Positions 1 through 12,943 of a stretch of DNA of 64,000 nucleotides are shown here, in pieces. A program made the translations under genes and the position numbers. This stretch comes from Sialis fuliginosa. Taxonomy: Eukaryota > Arthropoda > Insecta > Megaloptera > Sialidae. The stretch spans positions 14,024,267 through 14,088,266 of the forward strand of contig OY540809.1 in assembly GCA_961205875.1 (NCBI GenBank), given 5' to 3'. The notes beneath the pieces are model-generated. The model was not told the origin of the DNA, did not search any database, and was given only the letters and a program-made list of their open reading frames with translations. The stretch's first letter is position 1; each line of letters starts with the position of its first letter.

Positions 1-653
1 AAATTCAAAATCCGATTCAAAAGTTATGTGCATTTTAAAAATTAAAAAAAAATCAAAAGTCCGTGCCGTTTGGAATCAGTACGTTTTATGTCGTTTTCTA
101 GCAAAATCAATATTTGCAAAAAAATTACTGCGGAAGCCAAAAAAACATCAAATTCAAATCAACAAGACAAACAAGATGAAGTAATAAAATACTAAATTTA
201 AAATATTCATACAATGATGAAACGTATTATTATTAATATAGGTTCATTAACGTTATCTGGTATGTAAAAATAAAAGGACATCAAATAATCAAGGGTCACG
301 GACGAACGGGTAATTGGGCGGCACACACCTGCTTTCTACAGATATCTATTATATTTGCTAGTGCTCACAATTGACGGGCAGTCATGTGGAGAAAACAATT
401 TTATATACTTTCATTTGTATAAAAAATATATAAAAAACGATATACCTATGATCTAAATTTATCAATAAATTACATTCGTTCACAATCGAATAGACGAACA
501 TATATTTTATACCAAGGATCAAGGCGGGGGAAGGGGACAGTGATATAACCCGGGGGGGTCGCATCAAGATTAGGGAACCATACCTAAGAGTCAGTTGAAG
601 AATTTTAGAAACAAAAATAATTTTAATTCTAAGAGTATATTTTCCCCCTTTTC
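1..653. other. intergenic, nothing recognised
   Basis: AT-rich with no coding frame, splice-bounded exon or terminal repeat that I could support. Confidence 0.5.
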
Positions 654-1592
654 AGGGTTCCGAAGAAACCCTATTAATCTCACTTTGTCCGCCCGTCCGT
701 CCTTTTCACTCAAAGCTAAATAGCTCGTAAACTATATAAGTTAGAAACTTGAAATTTTTACTGAACATGTAAAATGACACCCTCTAGTAAAATTTATTGA
801 ATAAATAATAAGGAGCTAAAGCTAGATAAAAAAAATATTTTTTTATACCAAGGCACGTTAAAATGTATAACCAAACAAGCGGAATTTGACCCTTTTTCTA
901 TTTTTTTTTTCTAAATCAAAAATGGTGCCTGTAGGGGGCTTTAAAACAAATCCAAAAAAACAAAAAAATTGTGTACCAAGACGTGTGGTATGTCAAAATG
1001 TACATCTCAATTAGTAGAATTTGACCATATTTTTTATTTTTTTTCTAACTTTTAGTGGGATTCCTAACGACAAATACTAAAGTCAACATTATAATTTTAA
1101 ATTTTGGAATACTAGGGAGGGGTGTAATAGAATTTAAAATTTTTATTTTCATATCTAGGCATGTAGGATGTCAAAATGTACATCTTAATTAGTAGAACAT
1201 GACCATATTTATTTTTATTTTTTTTACTCAAAAATGGCGCCTGTAGGTGGCTAAAAGCATTATTTACATTGTCCCCACCACCTATATCTTTGGTTCAAAA
1301 AATCTGAAAAAAAATTGATAACGAGGCTTTGGTGGGACAAGCAACGACGAATACTAAAGTCAGCAATATAATTTTAAATTTTGGAATTATAGGGAGGGGC
1401 GTCATAGAATTTTTTATTTTGATATCTAGGCAAGTGAGGTGTCAAAATATAGATTTCAATTACATGAACTTTACACTTTTTTATATTTTTTTCTAACTTA
1501 AAAATGCACCTGTAAGTGGTTCCAAACATTTCACGTAGTACCTACTTCGGAGCCCTTATGGCATACACTCGTGTATGTCTTGCCCGAATTTT
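654..1592 (+). repeat. dispersed repeat family I, copy 1
   Basis: Starts gggttccgaagaaaccctat, has gtccgtcc, and ends acttcgg-gcccttatggcat...tgtatgtcttg. Contains four diverged internal repeats around 'ggaatttgacc' and 'aaaatggcgcctgtag'. Shares the layout of 9363-9967. Confidence 0.7.
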
Positions 1593-2156
1593 TATATATG
1601 TAGTATCCTTGAAATTATACTTGCTCATATTCATACAATATAATAATATGTAAGTATAACATTATAGTATAGAAACCATAGTAAACCAGGAAATCGTGAC
1701 AGAAGTTCCAAACAAAGACATTTCAAACATCCTGTTTGATATTTGAGTCGTTCCGAAGCCTAAATGATTAATGATAAGTCCACTCAACTATACCAGTCGA
1801 TTTTTATAAATAGTCCTACATGCAATTAAATGGGAGATACGAAAATAGTTTTTTTTAATTTATTGGCAAATAAATGAAAATTTAATTATATTAAAAAAGG
1901 GAAGTCTAAAATAAGATATGAACAACATGAGTTTTCATCAACTTTTCTATCTATAACTTACACATTTAAAAACTGTATTAATGTTTTCTGTATATCACTC
2001 TAGATCAGTGTTTCTGAAATTGTGGCCCCGCAGACTCCCTCGGATCCGTATGATAGCCTTATAATTCTGCAATGAAAAATTTTGATACCCCACTATGAGA
2101 AAAAACATTTTTTGAATCACGGCAAATAATGATTTTTCGAGATTATTAAATGTGTA

Positions 2157-2614
2157 AGGTACTGGCATCAGTTATGGCCACTATAAGAGCAAGGTTGACT
2201 GTTTTTGTGATTGACGGGCTTCTTTTTTGTAATTCTCATGAATTTATGTTACTAATAAAACAAGTAACTCTTTATTTAATCAATTTAATTACCAAAGTCC
2301 GCAGCAAATATAGTTTGTTTTTTATATTATAGCCTTTTATTTGGTTTATGTTTTTTCTCCAGTAATGGATAAAGTAAAACCAGTAATGTGCATGCAGTGA
2401 TGGACACTTGCTAATGATTACAAAATGATAGGTACTACGATACAAAAAATATAAAAGAAAGAAGGCCGATTGTCATCAAATCACACTGTAAGACAGTTAA
2501 ACGTATATAGATTAATATTTAGAAATTGTAGTAATCAAATATTTCTTATTCAATACATTTAATTAAAAATTTGCCATTACTGGGGTCTTTGCCAAGACTG
2601 GTGCCAGTACTCTA
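2157..2614 (+). repeat. dispersed repeat family II, copy 1 (inverted ends)
   Basis: Ends ggtactggcatcagt and actggtgccagtac are inverted repeats; internal caaatatagtttgtttttta, acacttgctaatgattacaa, gccgattgtcatcaaatcac. Relatives at 25857, 56083 and 58033. Confidence 0.65.
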
Positions 2615-2769
2615 ACAAATTTCAGCTCAATCGGTCCAGTAGTTTTAAAGGTTATGGCGCAGACGGGTGGACAGACAGACAAACGAGTTACCGTTTTGAC
2701 AGAACCCTAAAAATAAAGACAACCAAATAGTGGCAAATAAAGATAATATTTTAATTAGGCTGTACCTAC

Positions 2770-2964
2770 TCTGCTAATATTATAAATGCGAAAGTAACTG
2801 TCTGTCTGTTTGTTACCTTTTCACGGCTAAACCGCTGAACAGATCTTGATGAAATTTGGCAGGGAGATAACTTGCATCTTGAGGAAGGGTATAGGCTATT
2901 TTGTATGTAGATTAGATAAAAAAAATACAAATTCCACGCGGACGAAATCGCGGGTAACAACTAG
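2770..2964 (+). mobile_element. non-autonomous Helitron (Lep1-like), complete short copy
   Basis: Starts TC, has ctaatattataaatgcgaaa, gtctgtctgtttgttacc, cgctgaacagatcttgatga, and ends in a GC hairpin (cgcg...cgcg) and CTAG followed by T, the Helitron 3' signature. Confidence 0.7.
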
Positions 2965-3183
2965 TTTTTACAATAAATAAGTGTCCTTCATCCAACGCCG
3001 GTTTATAACCACAATTTAAATCACGCCGGTCTTTCAACTGAAACCCAAAGTTCGTGCGTACTACAAAGCATTTGTCACAATATTTCGTGTGAAAGAATTC
3101 TTTTCATTCATAACGAACATTATAAAAATAGTATCTGAATATGCATGTACACACATACATAATATGTGTGTGCATGTATACGA

Positions 3184-3211
<28 letters not shown>
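3184..3211. repeat. (CA)n microsatellite
   Basis: About 13-14 CA units; the frame across it is not coding. Confidence 0.9.
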
Positions 3212-3214
<3 letters not shown>

Positions 3215-3337
3215 TACACGTGTAAGTGCAAGTGGTTAGATTATGTGATTTGCATTTTAATTCTATCTACAATGTAGGTTAGTTGAATACACAGATACGT
3301 TATTTATTAACTTGTTTCTTGTAGATGTTGAATTCTA

Positions 3338-4186
3338 CAGTGCGTTCACGATGAAAGGAACAAATTCGTTTAAAATTCAGGTAATTATTTTGTGGAAAAA
3401 CGCTCGGACCCGTCGATTAGTATTTTTAGTTGCGGATTTTTTGACATAAGAAAATTGTATACAGGGTGTCTCAGGAAAAAAACATATGCAGTCATCATTG
3501 ATTTTTTTAAATGGAACACCCTATATATTATACTATTTTTGAATTGTGCGATAAATTCTGAACACTTTTTGTACAGCATATCATATCTCTAAAATCAATG
3601 GTTTTCGGAATAATGACATTTGAAAATTGACATTTTGAAATACACAGAAGTCAAATAAAATGTTTAAATTGAATAAAAACACCCTGAAAATTTTTTAAAA
3701 TCCAACAAAAATAACATGGTATTGCAAAAAAAAAGAAAAAAAAGAAAAAAAAAGAAAAAAAAGGAAAAAAAGAAAAAAAAAGTTCAATGTTTTTTTTTTG
3801 CCATACCAGGATGTTTTTGTTGACTTTTAAAAACATTTTCAAGGTGTTTTTGTTCAATTTAAACATTTTATTTGACTTCTGTGTATTTCAAAATGTCAAT
3901 TTTTAAATCTCATTATTCCAAAAACCACTGATTTTAGAGATATGATATGCTGTACAAAAAGTGTTCAGAATTTATCGCATAATTCAAAAATGGTATAATA
4001 TATAGGGTGTTCCATTTAAAAAAATCAATGATGACTGCATATGTTTTTCCTGAGACACTCTGTATACAATTATCTTATGTCAGAAAATCCGCAACTAAAA
4101 ATACTAATCGACGGGTCCGAGCGTTTTTCCACAAAATAATTACCTGAATTTTAAACGAATTTGTTCCTTTCATCGTGAACGCACTG
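3338..4186. mobile_element. 849-bp TA-flanked foldback element (Tc1/mariner-type long-TIR MITE)
   Basis: Two arms of about 390 bases are near-perfect reverse complements, beginning CAGTGCGTTCACGATGAAAG and ending in its complement. TA dinucleotides flank it at 3336-3337 and 4187-4188. The centre is a purine-rich A/G spacer at about 3726-3785. The frames at 3385-3592 and 3651-3866 are arm shadows, not genes. Confidence 0.85.
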
Positions 4187-4192
4187 TATATA

Positions 4193-5624
4193 GTCCAGTA
4201 CATTTAGACGAAAAATAGCTGTATCTGGGGAAAAATTTGCAATAAGCTGAATTTTTGTATACACCTTCATTTTGTCTTTATAAATAAGGTACCAAAAGTC
4301 CCCAACAATCCCATGCGAGCATACTTTTTTACAGCCCACAAAAGGTGCTAACAATTAGTTTTAAGTAAATATCTCTGTATCTATTGGTTCTATGACTAAA
4401 ATAGTTATTATCAAATATATAGTTTAGAAAATTACCTACAATAAAGACCTTACAACTTTTTTCATACAAGTAATCGTTTTCGCTTATTAACAGGGTATTC
4501 TAGTCTAAAAATGTGAAAATATCAAAAATATGTGTTCAAAACCCTATACCTCAATTACAGCGATTTGAAGATGGTGCGTAGCATTGAATAGCCAGCTATG
4601 TATAAACATTGAACGCGTTTTTCTCGAAACTGAAAATTGAAAATGACTGCCATAATATCACAAGATCTACTGAACCGATTGATTTCAAATGTACTGTGTA
4701 CCTTCAGTACACATGTTGTTACCACCCTTAGCAGAATTGAGTCAAAAATATTTTTCTTTATTGTATAGATAGCGAGAGATTAAAAACATAAAAAAAAAAT
4801 AAAAATTAATTGTATGTTGGTAATTTTTATCGTAATTATATCAGTGGCCAACAAAACCAATAATTTTCTTAATATATATAAGTTGGGCTATAGCGGGTTG
4901 CAAAAAAAATAATTGTAATAATGAAAATAATAAAATGGCGGCATTTTGAAAAATGACTATTCATTTTTATTTTTTTATGTTTTTAATCTTTCGCTATCTA
5001 TACAATAAAGAAAAATGTTTTTGACTCAATTCTGCTAACGGTGGTAATAACATGTGTACTGAAGGTATATACACAGAAAATTTGAAGTCAATTGGTTCAG
5101 TAGATCTTGTGATATTATGGCAGCCATTTTCAGTTTTCAGTTTTGAGAAAAACGCGTTCAATGTTTATACATAGCTGGCTATTCAATGCTACGCACCATC
5201 TTCAAATCGCTGTAACTCCGTCAGTTTTTGGAATTGAGGTATAGGGTTTTGAACACATATTTTTGAAACCCTTTTTATCGATAAAATGCAAAAAAATTGT
5301 TTTGATATTTTCACATTTTTAGACTAGAATACCCTGTTAATAAGCGAAAACGATTACTTGTATGAAAAAAGTTGTAAGGTCTTTATTGTAGGTAATTTTC
5401 TAAACTTTATATTTGATAATAACTATTTTAGTCATAGAACCAATAGATACAGTTATATTTACTTAAAACTAATTGTTAGCACCTTTTGTGGGCTGTAAAA
5501 AAGTATGCTCGCATGGGATTGTTGGGGACTTTTGGTACCTTATTTATAAAGACAAAATGAAGGTGTATACAAAAATTCAGCTTATTGCGAATTTTTCCCC
5601 AGAGAAAACCTAATGTTCCTGGAC
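4193..5624. mobile_element. 1.43-kb TA-flanked foldback element
   Basis: Arms of roughly 600-700 bases mirror each other along almost their whole length, starting gtccag and ending ctggac, with TA at 4191-4192 and 5625-5626. Arms differ by small indels (for example a 'gtaactccgtcag' stretch near 5211 is missing from the left arm). Only TATATA separates it from the preceding foldback. No transposase remains. Confidence 0.8.
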
Positions 5625-5626
5625 TA

Positions 5627-6827
5627 TTCACGTAATATCATTCAAGTTATGTTGATTTTTTTATTAGGATTCTACACTGTCGTGCTTAGGTAAAAGGCAG
5701 TAAGAAGTAAAATATTAACATTGAGCAAAATGTGATTAAAGTTTCTGGCACTCTATTAAGGTTTTGGCATTCTACTGTGTCCATTTTACGTCATGTTAAT
5801 ATTAGGGTGATTTAATGCTAGTGTCTTATTACATGCCAAAATTATAAATTTTACTGTTGTTTTGAAAAGTCAGTAAACTAAAACGGCTTATATCACGTTG
5901 GTAAACCATATTTTATTGATTTTTCCATCAGTTACATACGTACAACAGGAAATTGTTTAAAACAAAAAATTTGAATAAATGATATGATTTCCCTTCGTTT
6001 ATATAAGTACGGCACTTATTTATCTCATTTTGTAAACTATATAATTAATTATGTAAGGATGAATTATTACCCCCCCCCCCCCCCCCCCATCCCACCTACA
6101 CTCGTATGGGTTTTATGTGCCACTATGTGCCCTACAAAAATGTAAGAGATACCTATATGTAAATTTTCTTGGTACAATTTTAATTTTATATATTTTATTA
6201 CGATATCCACTAAAAATTAATTAATTCAAATAAACAGTCAATATTTTTGTTATTGTTTTATACACTTATATCTTAATTAATGATTCCCAATCGGGGGTAC
6301 CACAAATATGTCAAAATAATGACGCGATTTAATAAAAAAATATATATAGCCTAATTAAGTAGGGTCAAACTTTCCAACAGTGAAAGTCCCATCAAAATCG
6401 ATTCAGAAGTTTATACTACCTATAAAATAAAACGACAAATAGGTTTAAAAAAATTAAATTATACAGCGAGCCTACATATTTATACATTAGCATTGATTGA
6501 TAATCATCACGTTATGCCGTATGCGGTCTACAGGAGATTGAGTTCCCTTTTTATGTCAAATAACCTCAACTTTATCATTGATTTAATTTTGAAAAAATAT
6601 TCATAAAAATTCACTGCCACGATATTTTAAATCTTAAAATGTTGAGAAGCACTGATTTATGTTATGCAAGGACTATACATTTATCATCCTATATAAGAAA
6701 CATGCATATTATGAGTCACTACATGTGCACATAGTATAATAAAATTTAAAAAAAAAACACATGTTTTTAATATATACGTCAAAATTATGAAAAAAACAAG
6801 TCAGAATGGCTGACAACATCGTGGTTA
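5627..6827. other. intergenic, with a partial hAT-like end
   Basis: AT-rich. Holds the poly-C run and at about 6637-6656 a right-end-like aaaatgttgagaagcactg; a matching left end was not found. Confidence 0.4.
6071..6088. repeat. poly-C run
   Basis: About 18 C, with a shorter run at about 10769-10781. Length is uncertain in any assembly. Confidence 0.85.
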
Positions 6828-6920
6828 CTATTTTTTTAATTTTGATACCAGAACATTCGATTCAGCATACGTTGTTTTCAACATACAATGGGTTTTATGC
6901 ATCATACGTTGAGAGCCTAT

Positions 6921-7567
6921 TTTGCTTTCTCGCAATATCGAAGATACGAGAAGCTTTGTGATCGTTTTAGAATGAGACAAAAAAATTGTTCTCCGATTTC
7001 AAAATTGTAAATATATATTTCCGTTTTACGTTCCGTGTCTGTCTGTCTGTTCGTCCGTCTGTGTGTCTGTCCCCTGAATCCTTGTCACGCGCATAACTCA
7101 TGAACCAATTAACCGATATTAATGAAACTTGGTTGGAAGGTTGGGTCTGGCTTGAGGACGGTCCCATTTCAAAATCATCAAAATCGTGTATAAGGGGGAG
7201 GGATGACATCCCAAAATATTAATTTTTTCAAGATATCTCAAAAACGATACATGTTACGTAAAAAATTGTATAGTATCTTTTTTGCAGAGCAATCAATTTC
7301 CTATAATATAGGTCTACAACGTTTGTTGAAAAATATTCCCTGACAAAGATTTATCTCAATTTGTTTTAAAAATCGTGTAAAAATATACGAAAAAAATCAG
7401 TTGCGTCTTAAGAAAAATTTCTAGCTAATATTTTTTATTAAAATTGTATAAAAATTAAAGGGTTAATCAATGCTAGGCAATTTATCTGAACCCTTTATCG
7501 GTTTTTATTTAAACCTTTGGTGAATTTAGCACGAGGAAGCACTGTGAATTTACTTGGCAGATGTTTT
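6921..7567 (+). repeat. dispersed repeat family III, copy A, flanked by direct repeats
   Basis: From gctttctcgcaatatcga to cacgaggaagcactgtgaat...acttggcag. Core: gttccgtgtctgtctg, gcataactcatgaacc, gaggacggtcccatttcaaa. The ~90 bases before it (6828-6920) recur, diverged, right after it (7565-7654). Confidence 0.7.
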
Positions 7568-7795
7568 TTTAATTTTGATACCAGATCATTCGATTTAGCA
7601 TACACTGTTTTCAACATAAATAGGTTTTATACATCGTACGTTGAGGCCCTATTTTTTTCATGGACATCATTTGTTCTTTATAGCTTGCAATTTTTAAATG
7701 TTTTAATAATGATAATAATAACTGCCATTATATTAATTTTACAGTTATACAAAAGAACAAATGAATAGGTATGGTATATCAATGGGCGTTATGCT

Positions 7796-7812
7796 GTGGG
7801 TTCAAATCCCAC
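7796..7812 (+). repeat. tRNA-like T-arm (B-box) in a probable tRNA-derived repeat
   Basis: gtggg ttcaaat cccac forms a T-arm with the pol III B-box core. No matching acceptor stem, D-arm or anticodon arm was found upstream, so this is more likely a SINE remnant than a tRNA gene. Confidence 0.35.
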
Positions 7813-8939
7813 ATAGGTATTTATGAATGTTATATTCAAAAAAATTCATCGTTATAGGTATTTAGATTTTCTAGAGATAGGTACTCGTAGTAAGAGTTCT
7901 GAGAGTCCGAATCGATTTCTGATTGATTGTAGTAGCCAATTCTCACTCACAGTCGTATTTTCACATTTTATCAATCAATATCATTAATTGGCTAAAAATA
8001 GAGACGCTGTCATAACTCATACTATAGAGCATCTCTAGGACGACCTTTTTCGTTTTTTCATCATAAAAAAATAATACAGATTTTATTTAACTGATGACCT
8101 TTTTTGCTCGTCAAAAATAGATTATGCAAAATATATTATCTCTATTATATTAAAAGGGATGGCCGAAAGAACCACAATGATCAATATTAGTGCCTATTTT
8201 TAAAATATATTTTCTATCAAAATTGTGGTTCCGACAAAAATATATTTTAAAAATTTGTCTAACACAAATAAATTATTTTTTTCTATACGTAATTTATTCA
8301 AAGATAACTTACTTTTGACATTTCAGAGTTATTCGTACGTTTCTTGTTTTCCAAGAACTCTCCAGGTCTTAAATTAACTAAAAATCAATATACCTCTCAA
8401 GCAGAAAATACGGTTAAAGATAATTATTTTTTGAGTAATTTAATATTACAATATTGTTATATTATATTTATATAGATCATAATATAGTGATTTTGAATTG
8501 TTTTTTAAGTTTATAAGTTGAGTTATTAATTTGACCAATATTTCGTTAAATATTGCAGCGGAAATATTTTAGAATTAATAATAAGTGCAACATTTATTAT
8601 TGCAATACTTGTTGGAAACATTTTCCACGTATCCAATTACAATTTGTGAATAACTATAGAAAATTACAATTCTGTAAAATTCCATTATGGTAATTTTAAT
8701 TAACACTTTACTCAGCAATATGTAACATTCGATTAATTGTCACGCAAGAGGTATTATATACATTTCTAACTACTATAAAAACTGTGTATATCATATAATA
8801 TTTTATATTAATACATTTAATATCATTTTTCTTTGTTTTTAGACGTAAGCGTTTACAAAAATTGATTTTCTTCATGTATTCAAATTGAAAACTTGAAAAT
8901 TATATTATAAACGGCATTGTGCATACTATAATTGTGTGC

Positions 8940-9062
8940 AGCCCTTAGAGAATTAGTTAATTTTTATAAAGATTAATTTTTGCTCACGATCACTCACGAA
9001 TTATATTTTTTACTCTTTCCCGATCAAGCTAGTGACACAATTTAATATATTATGTTATAAAT
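8940..9062 (+). repeat. short repeat shared with 44796-44885
   Basis: tttttgctcacgatcactca...aatatattatgttataaatt appears in both places. Confidence 0.5.
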
Positions 9063-9362
9063 TAAGTTTTAAAATGTATTTGGATTGATGTTTCTATAAA
9101 AATTTGAACAATGAAATTAGACAAATTCTTTTGTGGTTTTCGTTTAATTAAATGTTTATTGTATAGAAAATGACGCGAAAAGTCGACATTTTCAAAAGAT
9201 GAGTATGTATAATGTATATTCAAATGCGCGAATATCCAATCACACACGCTCAAGATCCAAGTTTTGAAAATCGCTAACGCTCATGTAAGGTCACGGTTGT
9301 GACTCAAAAAGTTCATAGCCTGCACTCAGATCTACCCTGGATTCAACACTGGTTGCCATTTT

Positions 9363-9967
9363 AGGGTTCCGAAGAAACCCTATTAATCTCACTTTGTCGT
9401 CCGTCCGTCCTTTTCAGTCAAAGCAAAATATCTCGTAAACTAAATAAGCTAGAAACTTGAAATTTTTACTGAACATGTAAAATGACACCCTCTAGTAAAA
9501 TATGTACAAATTTATTGAATAAATAATTTTTCAGTGGGGGCAATAAGGAGCTAAAGCTAGGTAAAAAAATATTTTTTTTATACCAAGACATGTGGCACGT
9601 TAAAATGTATAACCAAACAAGCGGAATTTGACCCATTTTCTATTTTTTTTCTAAACCAAAAATGGCTCTTGCAGGGGGCTTTAAAGACGTGTGGAGTATT
9701 AAAATATAGAACTCAATCAGTAGAATTTGACCATATTTTTTCTAACTCAAGAATGGCACCAGTAGGGAGCTAAAAGCAGTATTTTATTTTTATTTTCACA
9801 TCTAGGCATGTGGGGTATCAAAATGTAGATCTTAATTAGTAAAATATGATCCTATTTTTTATTTATTTTTCTAACTCAATAATGGCGCCTGTAGCTCCAA
9901 ACAGTCCATGTAGTACGTACTTCGGAACCCTTATGGCATACACCCGTGTATGTCTTGAACGAATTTT
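9363..9967 (+). repeat. dispersed repeat family I, copy 2
   Basis: Closely matches copy 1 from gggttccgaagaaaccctat to cttatggcatacacccgtgt, but with fewer internal units. Confidence 0.7.
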
Positions 9968-12757
9968 TTTACCCATAAAATAACGCGCCACATTGTAAAT
10001 ACACATAATATTCCTTAAAATTTAAGCAACCGTTTATTTAAGATCAGTTAGGTAATTAAATTTAGAAATTACCCGGGTACCTACACCATGTTTTTCCCCA
10101 GTTCAAGGACTTTTTTAAAACAGACAAGAATTCCTTTGAATTACTCCATTTTTTACATAAATAATTTATTTAAAAATATGTGCATCCATACAACACAAAG
10201 CATGAACTTTGAAAATATATGTCAGCCTAACATTTATACCAAAACTGGCTGGCGCTTGGAACTTTTATTGATTACGAAACCTTAAACAACTAATTAATTT
10301 TTCGGTAAACAAAATTAGGTACCTGCGTTAATCTTAATTATACACGCATTAAATATTATTTGTTAACAATGTTATATTACATTATAACCATCTAATTAAT
10401 ATTAATATTAGAATACACATCCATTATCAAACCGCAAATATCATAAAACAATAAAAAGATAAATGGAAACAGACTATGGCTAACCTAAATATATAAATAT
10501 AATTATTTTAAAAATATTTAAATGGTTTTATATATTCAGATTGAACTATCGAAAAAGACAAACTATATGAAGTAAATTTATTTTAAAAAAAGATGGACAA
10601 ATGTACACTTTCAATTTCTTTATTTTAATTGATTAGAATATATGTATTATTTTTATTTTCAGCAAAAGAAATATTGTCAAAAATAAATTTCCGATAGAAA
10701 AGTCGTATATAGTATTTTTCACCGGGCAACAAAAAACTAAAAAATCTTTTCTTTTTTTACTCATTTGCCCCCCCCCCCCCTCACTTCCCCTCTCAAACAA
10801 TACCAAAAACTTAAAAAAAACTCAAACTTAAAAGGTCCAGCATTTACTAAAAAGCTAATAATGTTTTTTTTCGTATCCACAATTTTGAAACCTAATCCGT
10901 ATTAATTCTACTATATTACATTTAAATTATATTTAAAATTCGTTCCCGTTTCTTTTAATTACACAACATATACGAGTGTAATATTTTCATGTTTTCGTCG
11001 ACTTTTCCATGATCTCCATAGGATTTTATTAAACTTTTAGAATATATTACCTCAGTATAGTAATATTCGCTATAATTTCAAATTAAAGCGAATTTTTTTA
11101 TGCATTCTTTTGCTTTTTATTCTCAGGTAATAATAACGAATACCGCGTAGAGTACTTCAAAGAAATAAATGTAAGTAATTATAAAAAATGTATGTACCAA
11201 TGGTAAATAAAAATGGAAAACATGAAAAAAATAATTATATTTCCTTATATTTTCATTTTAATATATTTAATAAAAAAATGTATACAATTATATTTAATTA
11301 ATTCATCAAAGTTATTATTTCTTAAGAAAATCGTGAACAAAATAATGAAATTGTGTAGGGAAGTTTTCCCAATTTATCCAAGAAAATGTAATCACAGATT
11401 CTTATTAATTACAAATCTTTTTGCATTTGTTTATAAAATAACAAACATGAAATAAAATCATGAGTTATTTTTATATATTTGTTTAAGGTATTTCTTTTCA
11501 GACGGTGTATCTAATACCATTATAAAATCCAAAAAGGTGTAACTTGGACTCAGGAGCCCAGTTTCACAATAAAACTTACTGAACTGATGTTTTTCACATG
11601 AAATAATATATTTTTACAGTTGTTATGTCTTGTATAATAGACAAAAGAACGTTTACGATGGGAATATTACATTATTTTATGATTAATACTCGGAAAATGA
11701 ATCATAATTATTTATCTACTTATGACGTAGTGGCTATTTTACATCCTTTTTAAAAAAACTTGAAAATTTTTAAAATGTTTTTTTATTTTTTTAGTAAATG
11801 ATACTTTATTAAAAAATATCAAATTCTTCATTTCAATTTGACCTGTTCAATAGTCAAAGCTATTAAATCAAGAGCGACTAATATTTTTGTAAACATACAT
11901 ATATGAAGATGAGTGGGAGCTATAAAAATATTTTTCAATTTATTAGTAGATAAATATTATGGTAATTTTTAATTTGATATACTATACATAGATACTACAT
12001 ACTTTAAAAATACATAACTGTTTTCTTCATGGTTACACCTCCAAGAAGATTCGCAGTTTGATTATACAGAATCGAGCTAAAATAATTTGAAGTTTTTACC
12101 CCTCCCTTCATAATAAAATACACATTCAATCGAAAAGAGGATATAACAAACATTTTTTATCTCTCCCCCCACCCTCCATATCACACACAAAAAGAAAAAT
12201 AATAGTTACCAAAAACTGACCCTAGACAATACGTTTGATAAAATCCAAATCTGTCATTATTAAAAGTCCTTTTAAATTATCAACATTTTTAGAAACACTG
12301 ACACATCACAAATTAATATAGTGGTAGATACAATATATATATATATATATATATAAATATATATAAACATAAGTAGTGGGTGTTAGCACACACGCATGGA
12401 TATATGTACAAGATAAATAATAATAAAGGATAATGCATAGACATGTGAAACAAAAAGAGCACTTAATTTTATCTGTTTGTACAGGAAAAATACTTCATTT
12501 AATCATATACATACAGAAATCATTTTAATACTGTACTATTAGTGTAGACATTTTGGCCTTAAACACCTACATACATGTATTACTTGAATAAGAGGGAAAG
12601 TTGTATTTAATAAACAGATGCATGACATCTTAAATCGAAATGACAATGAACTTAATTTTTTATCAAAACATTGAAAAAATAATAATAATATTGATGTATG
12701 TAAAATATGTTGGATTAAATTTTAATGAAAAGCGATCGATTGTAAAATACATATTTG
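9968..12757. other. intergenic or intron of the 12.9-kb gene
   Basis: AT-rich; no exon visible on either strand. If the 12.9-kb exon is real this is its first intron. Confidence 0.4.
12332..12361. repeat. (TA)n microsatellite
   Basis: Alternating TA run with one aa break. Confidence 0.85.
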
Positions 12758-12846
12758 TTATAATATCGTAATATGATTGTTTAAAAAACAGACAGACATA
12801 AAAGGGGGGGTGCACTGAAGTGTATAAATAATAATGGATAACTCAC

Positions 12847-12943
12847 CCTGTGCTGCATATTGTAGGTCTAACGGTAATCCATCGCATAGTTCTAGTAGCT
12901 GTAGATTTAGAAAAATGCAAGACAATCTCCATAATAGTTCCAT
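12847..12943 (-). CDS. first coding exon of an unidentified, possibly secreted protein (gene runs off the left edge)
   Basis: ATG 12943 opens M-E-L-L-W-R-L-S-C-I-F-L-N-L-Q-L-L, a signal-peptide-like hydrophobic run, then LCDGLPLDLQYAAQ, and reaches a consensus donor GTGAGT at 12846-12841 after 32 codons plus one base (phase 1). The DNA upstream to about 13250 is GC-richer and non-repetitive, as expected for a 5' UTR and promoter, with an insect initiator-like TCAGT on the minus strand at about 13241-13245. I could not place the next exon with confidence, and the product is not recognised. The gene lies just downstream of, and in the same direction as, the glycosyltransferase. Confidence 0.45.

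Noticed and set aside
3726..3785. Regularly spaced A-runs with G (CRISPR-like spacing or triplex tract)
   Set aside because: It is the low-complexity centre of a foldback element; no repeat-spacer structure.
3385..4354. Several 60-70-codon frames at 3.4-4.4 kb
   Set aside because: All lie in the arms of foldback elements and mirror each other; no protein motif.
6967..7209. 80-codon frame rich in D-R-H-T-D-G-R-T-D-R-Q
   Set aside because: Translation of the gtctgtctg part of repeat family III; the same text recurs in five places.
7790..7815. tRNA gene
   Set aside because: Only the T-arm is present; no acceptor stem or anticodon arm could be folded.
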